A stretch of DNA of 15,575 nt from CAWUJT01 sp963922715 (GTDB lineage: Bacteria > Pseudomonadota > Alphaproteobacteria > Rhodobacterales > Rhodobacteraceae). This document shows positions 14,247 to 15,575 of the stretch, in pieces; positions within the stretch are counted from its first letter, which is position 1; each line of letters starts with the position of its first letter. The stretch is taken from the NCBI GenBank assembly GCA_963922715.1, contig CAWUJT010000057.1, positions 1 to 15,575 on the forward strand. The letters are read 5' to 3'. Below the pieces are notes generated by a model. That model was given only the letters and a program-made list of their open reading frames with translations, was not told where the DNA came from and did no database searches. The position numbers and the translations under genes were made by a program.

Positions 14247-14887
14247 TGCGTATGGGCCTGAATGCCTGGCTTGCAGATATTGCGGCAAACTTTCTCATTA
14301 TCGCTATGATTTTGCTTGTTCTGACCTCGCAATATCAAAGGACACCAGATTCCCGTTTATCTTCTGTGATACATTTTCAACCCCATATTGTTCAGCCATA
14401 TGGAAGCCAAGATGCTGTAACGCTTTTGCGGTTACGTTTACAAACCCCTCAACCTATCCAAGCTTACGATGTATCAAGGCAAGGAGTCGAAGTCTTTGGC
14501 CCTGACAACAGTCCAATCGTGCTCTATGTTCTCGATCATGTGAGATATGCGGATGTTACAGCCGAGCTGTCACGCTTGGGCCACGACTGGACTGAATTCA
14601 CACCCCCGCGTGCTTTGACAAATGGCGCAGGAGAATGGTCAGCAGAGTTTCTTGCACTGAAAAAGGTAGCAACAGATCAAGGTAAGTTTTCAAAATCTTT
14701 AAGTGCGCTTCTGGCTGCGGGTCATGGAACAAGCGCTTCTATCTTGAGCGATACTAACGCAACATCTGAAGCTACGCAGAGGGAAAAATTTCTCGGTTGG
14801 TTGAGACTGATCAAAGATATCGCGAGTCTTGTTTTCCTTATTTTTTGTGTCGGTGTGCTCTACATCATCCGGCGACGGTATTATTAA
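14243..14887 (+). CDS. Second Asp-bearing stator-like subunit, two membrane helices
   Basis: This protein of 214 residues opens with WLADIAANFLIIAMILLVLT (9-28), again an Asp (Asp12) at the head of a single hydrophobic helix as in ExbD/MotB. About 150 mostly polar residues follow, presumably periplasmic, with no domain I recognise (for example VEVFGPDNSPIVLYVLDHVR). A second hydrophobic helix lies near the C terminus (IASLVFLIFCVGVLYII, about 192-208), then RRRYY and stop. An N-in, periplasmic-loop, C-in topology is likely. The gene overlaps the ExbD-like gene by 4 bases. An alternative start is ATG 14252. The final five codons and the stop appear to be made from RTX-gene DNA read in another frame (see the pseudogene at 14871), so the original C terminus may be lost. 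Confidence 0.6.
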   Translation: MMRMGLNAWLADIAANFLIIAMILLVLTSQYQRTPDSRLSSVIHFQPHIVQPYGSQDAVTLLRLRLQTPQPIQAYDVSRQGVEVFGPDNSPIVLYVLDHVRYADVTAELSRLGHDWTEFTPPRALTNGAGEWSAEFLALKKVATDQGKFSKSLSALLAAGHGTSASILSDTNATSEATQREKFLGWLRLIKDIASLVFLIFCVGVLYIIRRRYY

Positions 14888-15070
14888 TGACGCAACAGAG
14901 CTTTTTGGCGTTCAGACAGGGTTCGCCCCGTATATGAAGCCTTGGCCGTTTATGATGAGAACGGGGAAGGTTTGATCGACGCGACTGAACCGATCTTTGA
15001 CCAATTACAGGTTTGGAAGGATCTCAACCAGAATGGTATTTCTGACCCAGGTGAACTTACAAGGCTCTGA
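14871..15070 (+). pseudogene. RTX/haemolysin-type Ca-binding protein remnant
   Basis: From 14871 the frame reads GDGIINDATELFGVQTGFAP then Y. After a 2-base AT slip in TATAT (14931-14935) it continues EALAVYDENGEGLIDATEPI, FDQLQVWKDLNQNGISDPGE and LTRL to TGA at 15068-15070. This is the repeated unit of large RTX-like secreted proteins: xDGxIxxxxELFG ... GFxALxxYDxNGDGxIDxxDxxFxxLxVWxDxNxDGxSxxxELxxL. It has no start codon, no upstream part and a frameshift, so it is a relic. Homology begins inside the last codons of the preceding gene, marking a recombination junction near 14870. The family call is confident from the motif density; the parent gene and its length are unknown. Confidence 0.75.
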
Positions 15071-15156
15071 AGCGTCAACTCTCTTTCGTGAAGGTATTCG
15101 AAAAACTTTCAAACGCTGTGACATAATTGTAGCACAATATACCGTTCCAGCCAACC

Positions 15157-15225
15157 GTCCTTTTAGGCCGGTTTTCGCGTCTTCTGAGATCATCTCCTTG
15201 CGAAAATCGAACAGACTAAAAGGAC
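15157..15225. repeat. Long inverted repeat (hairpin 1)
   Basis: GTCCTTTTAG (15157-15166) pairs perfectly with CTAAAAGGAC (15216-15225). A second inner stem pairs GGTTTTCGC (15170-15178) with GCGAAAATC (15200-15208), at 8 of 9 positions. The two stems are collinear, giving one long interrupted hairpin with a 21-base apical loop. Confidence 0.7.
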
Positions 15226-15232
15226 ACAATTT

Positions 15233-15274
15233 CGCCACCGGAAACCGCCCTAGCGGTTTCTAAGGTAGGTGGCG
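15233..15274. repeat. Nested hairpin (hairpin 2)
   Basis: The inner stem GAAACCGC-CCTA-GCGGTTTC (15241-15260) is perfect. An outer stem pairs CGCCACC (15233-15239) with GGTGGCG (15268-15274). The inner stem alone looks like a rho-independent terminator, but only TTTCTAAGG follows it, so a terminator role is uncertain. Confidence 0.7.
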
Positions 15275-15278
15275 CTGG

Positions 15279-15307
15279 AAATTTCAGTCAGACACGAACT
15301 GAAATTT
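15279..15307. repeat. 10-bp inverted repeat (hairpin 3)
   Basis: AAATTTCAGT (15279-15288) and ACTGAAATTT (15298-15307) are perfect inverted repeats around a 9-base loop, CAGACACGA. This lies 4 bases after hairpin 2, so three structures are packed into 150 bp. Confidence 0.65.
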
Positions 15308-15535
15308 TCGCATACAGAGCCCCAGAAGCGTGACGTCAGGCGCAACTGTGCCTTAATTGCCATAAGTACACCCTGCGCACTCAAGAGAAGGAAAAAATGA
15401 AGAAAATAGGGCATAAAGACAATAGCACAGAAAACCATTAAGTCTCTAAGCCAATAGTACATTAAGAAAGAAGCCTGGAAAGTAAGTTGCACATATACTC
15501 AACAAGACACTAGGGCTATTAGAGGTCTTGTATGG

Positions 15536-15575
15536 ATGCCCCGCGTTTTGCAAGAGGTTTTTGAGCTAAATGTCT
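15536..15575 (+). CDS. Possible gene start running off the window
   Basis: ATG at 15536 opens a frame to the window edge (MPRVLQEVFELNV). GAGG lies 10 bases upstream, and a small inverted repeat overlaps that site. Thirteen codons give no family information; this may be chance. Confidence 0.18.
   Translation, partial: MPRVLQEVFELNV

Larger units (their letters stand above)
15071..15575. other. Non-coding stretch with hairpins, no convincing gene
   Basis: No reading frame here has family similarity or gene-like composition. The left half (15157-15307) holds three strong inverted-repeat structures listed separately. The right half is AT-rich; GAGAAGGAAAAA followed by ATG at 15397 opens only 14 codons. 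CAAGAC (15503-15508) and GTCTTG (15525-15530) form a small inverted repeat just before a possible gene start at 15536. A leftward open frame (15250-15492, 80 codons) is hydrophobic at its N terminus but looks like chance. Confidence 0.5.

Noticed and set aside
15314..15321. ACAGAGCC, reverse complement of the first 8 bases of the IS6 left end
   Set aside because: Only eight bases match and the following bases diverge, so a second IS6 end cannot be claimed, although a decayed one is possible.
15250..15492. Leftward 80-codon open frame, MQLTFQASFLMYYWL...
   Set aside because: It crosses hairpins 2 and 3, has no convincing ribosome site or family similarity, and its hydrophobic start reflects AT-rich DNA. 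A faint resemblance of its middle to short DUF1127-like proteins is too weak to use.
1..15575. tRNA, rRNA, CRISPR array or replication origin
   Set aside because: No cloverleaf, regularly spaced repeat array, rRNA-like segment or iteron set was seen on either strand by eye.

Overview
The window is most of a type III secretion system (T3SS) locus. The bacterium looks like an alphaproteobacterium, probably of the Rhodobacterales/Roseobacter type. That guess rests on the moderate GC content, the J-K-L-N-O-P-Q-R-S order of the sct genes, which resembles rhizobial loci, and an IS6-family relic with the alphaproteobacterial 'VEADHGKLK' signature. Taxonomy is inferred, not proven.

Layout. Positions 1-123 hold the possible 3' end of a rightward gene. 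On the minus strand, 124-2094 is a two-gene unit: a CesT-like class I secretion chaperone followed by a 493-residue presumed effector. The effector carries what look like both signature motifs of a eukaryotic RasGAP domain. Positions 2230-2980 are a degenerate IS6-family element with both terminal inverted repeats, an early nonsense codon, a 71-bp palindromic insertion and an internal deletion. From 10678 down to 2989 a tightly packed minus-strand operon encodes sctG-like, sctI, sctJ, sctK, sctL, sctN, sctO, sctP, sctQ, sctR and sctS. It stops 8 bp before the IS; sctT and sctU, which normally follow sctS, are absent from the window.

A 171-bp divergent intergenic region separates this from a plus-strand operon, 10850-14887. 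It consists of sctV (export gate) and three genes that overlap each other and sctV by 4 bases. These three are a polytopic MotA/TolQ/ExbB-like protein, an ExbD/TolR-like protein, and a second single-Asp membrane-anchored protein with an additional C-terminal membrane segment. Together they look like an ion-driven stator or motor module translationally coupled to the T3SS export gate. This is the most novel part of the window.

The last of these genes runs straight into a frameshifted remnant of an RTX/haemolysin-type calcium-binding protein (14871-15070). The remnant appears to supply its last five codons and its stop. The right end (15071-15575) has no convincing gene but holds a cluster of strong hairpins.

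How it works together: SctJ forms part of the basal body, SctI the inner rod, SctR/S/V the export apparatus, SctK/Q/L/N/O the cytoplasmic sorting platform and ATPase, and SctP the length ruler. SctC, SctD, SctF, SctT, SctU, SctW and the translocators are not in the window, so the system is complete only if they lie elsewhere. All family calls come from reading the translated sequences by eye, with no database search.
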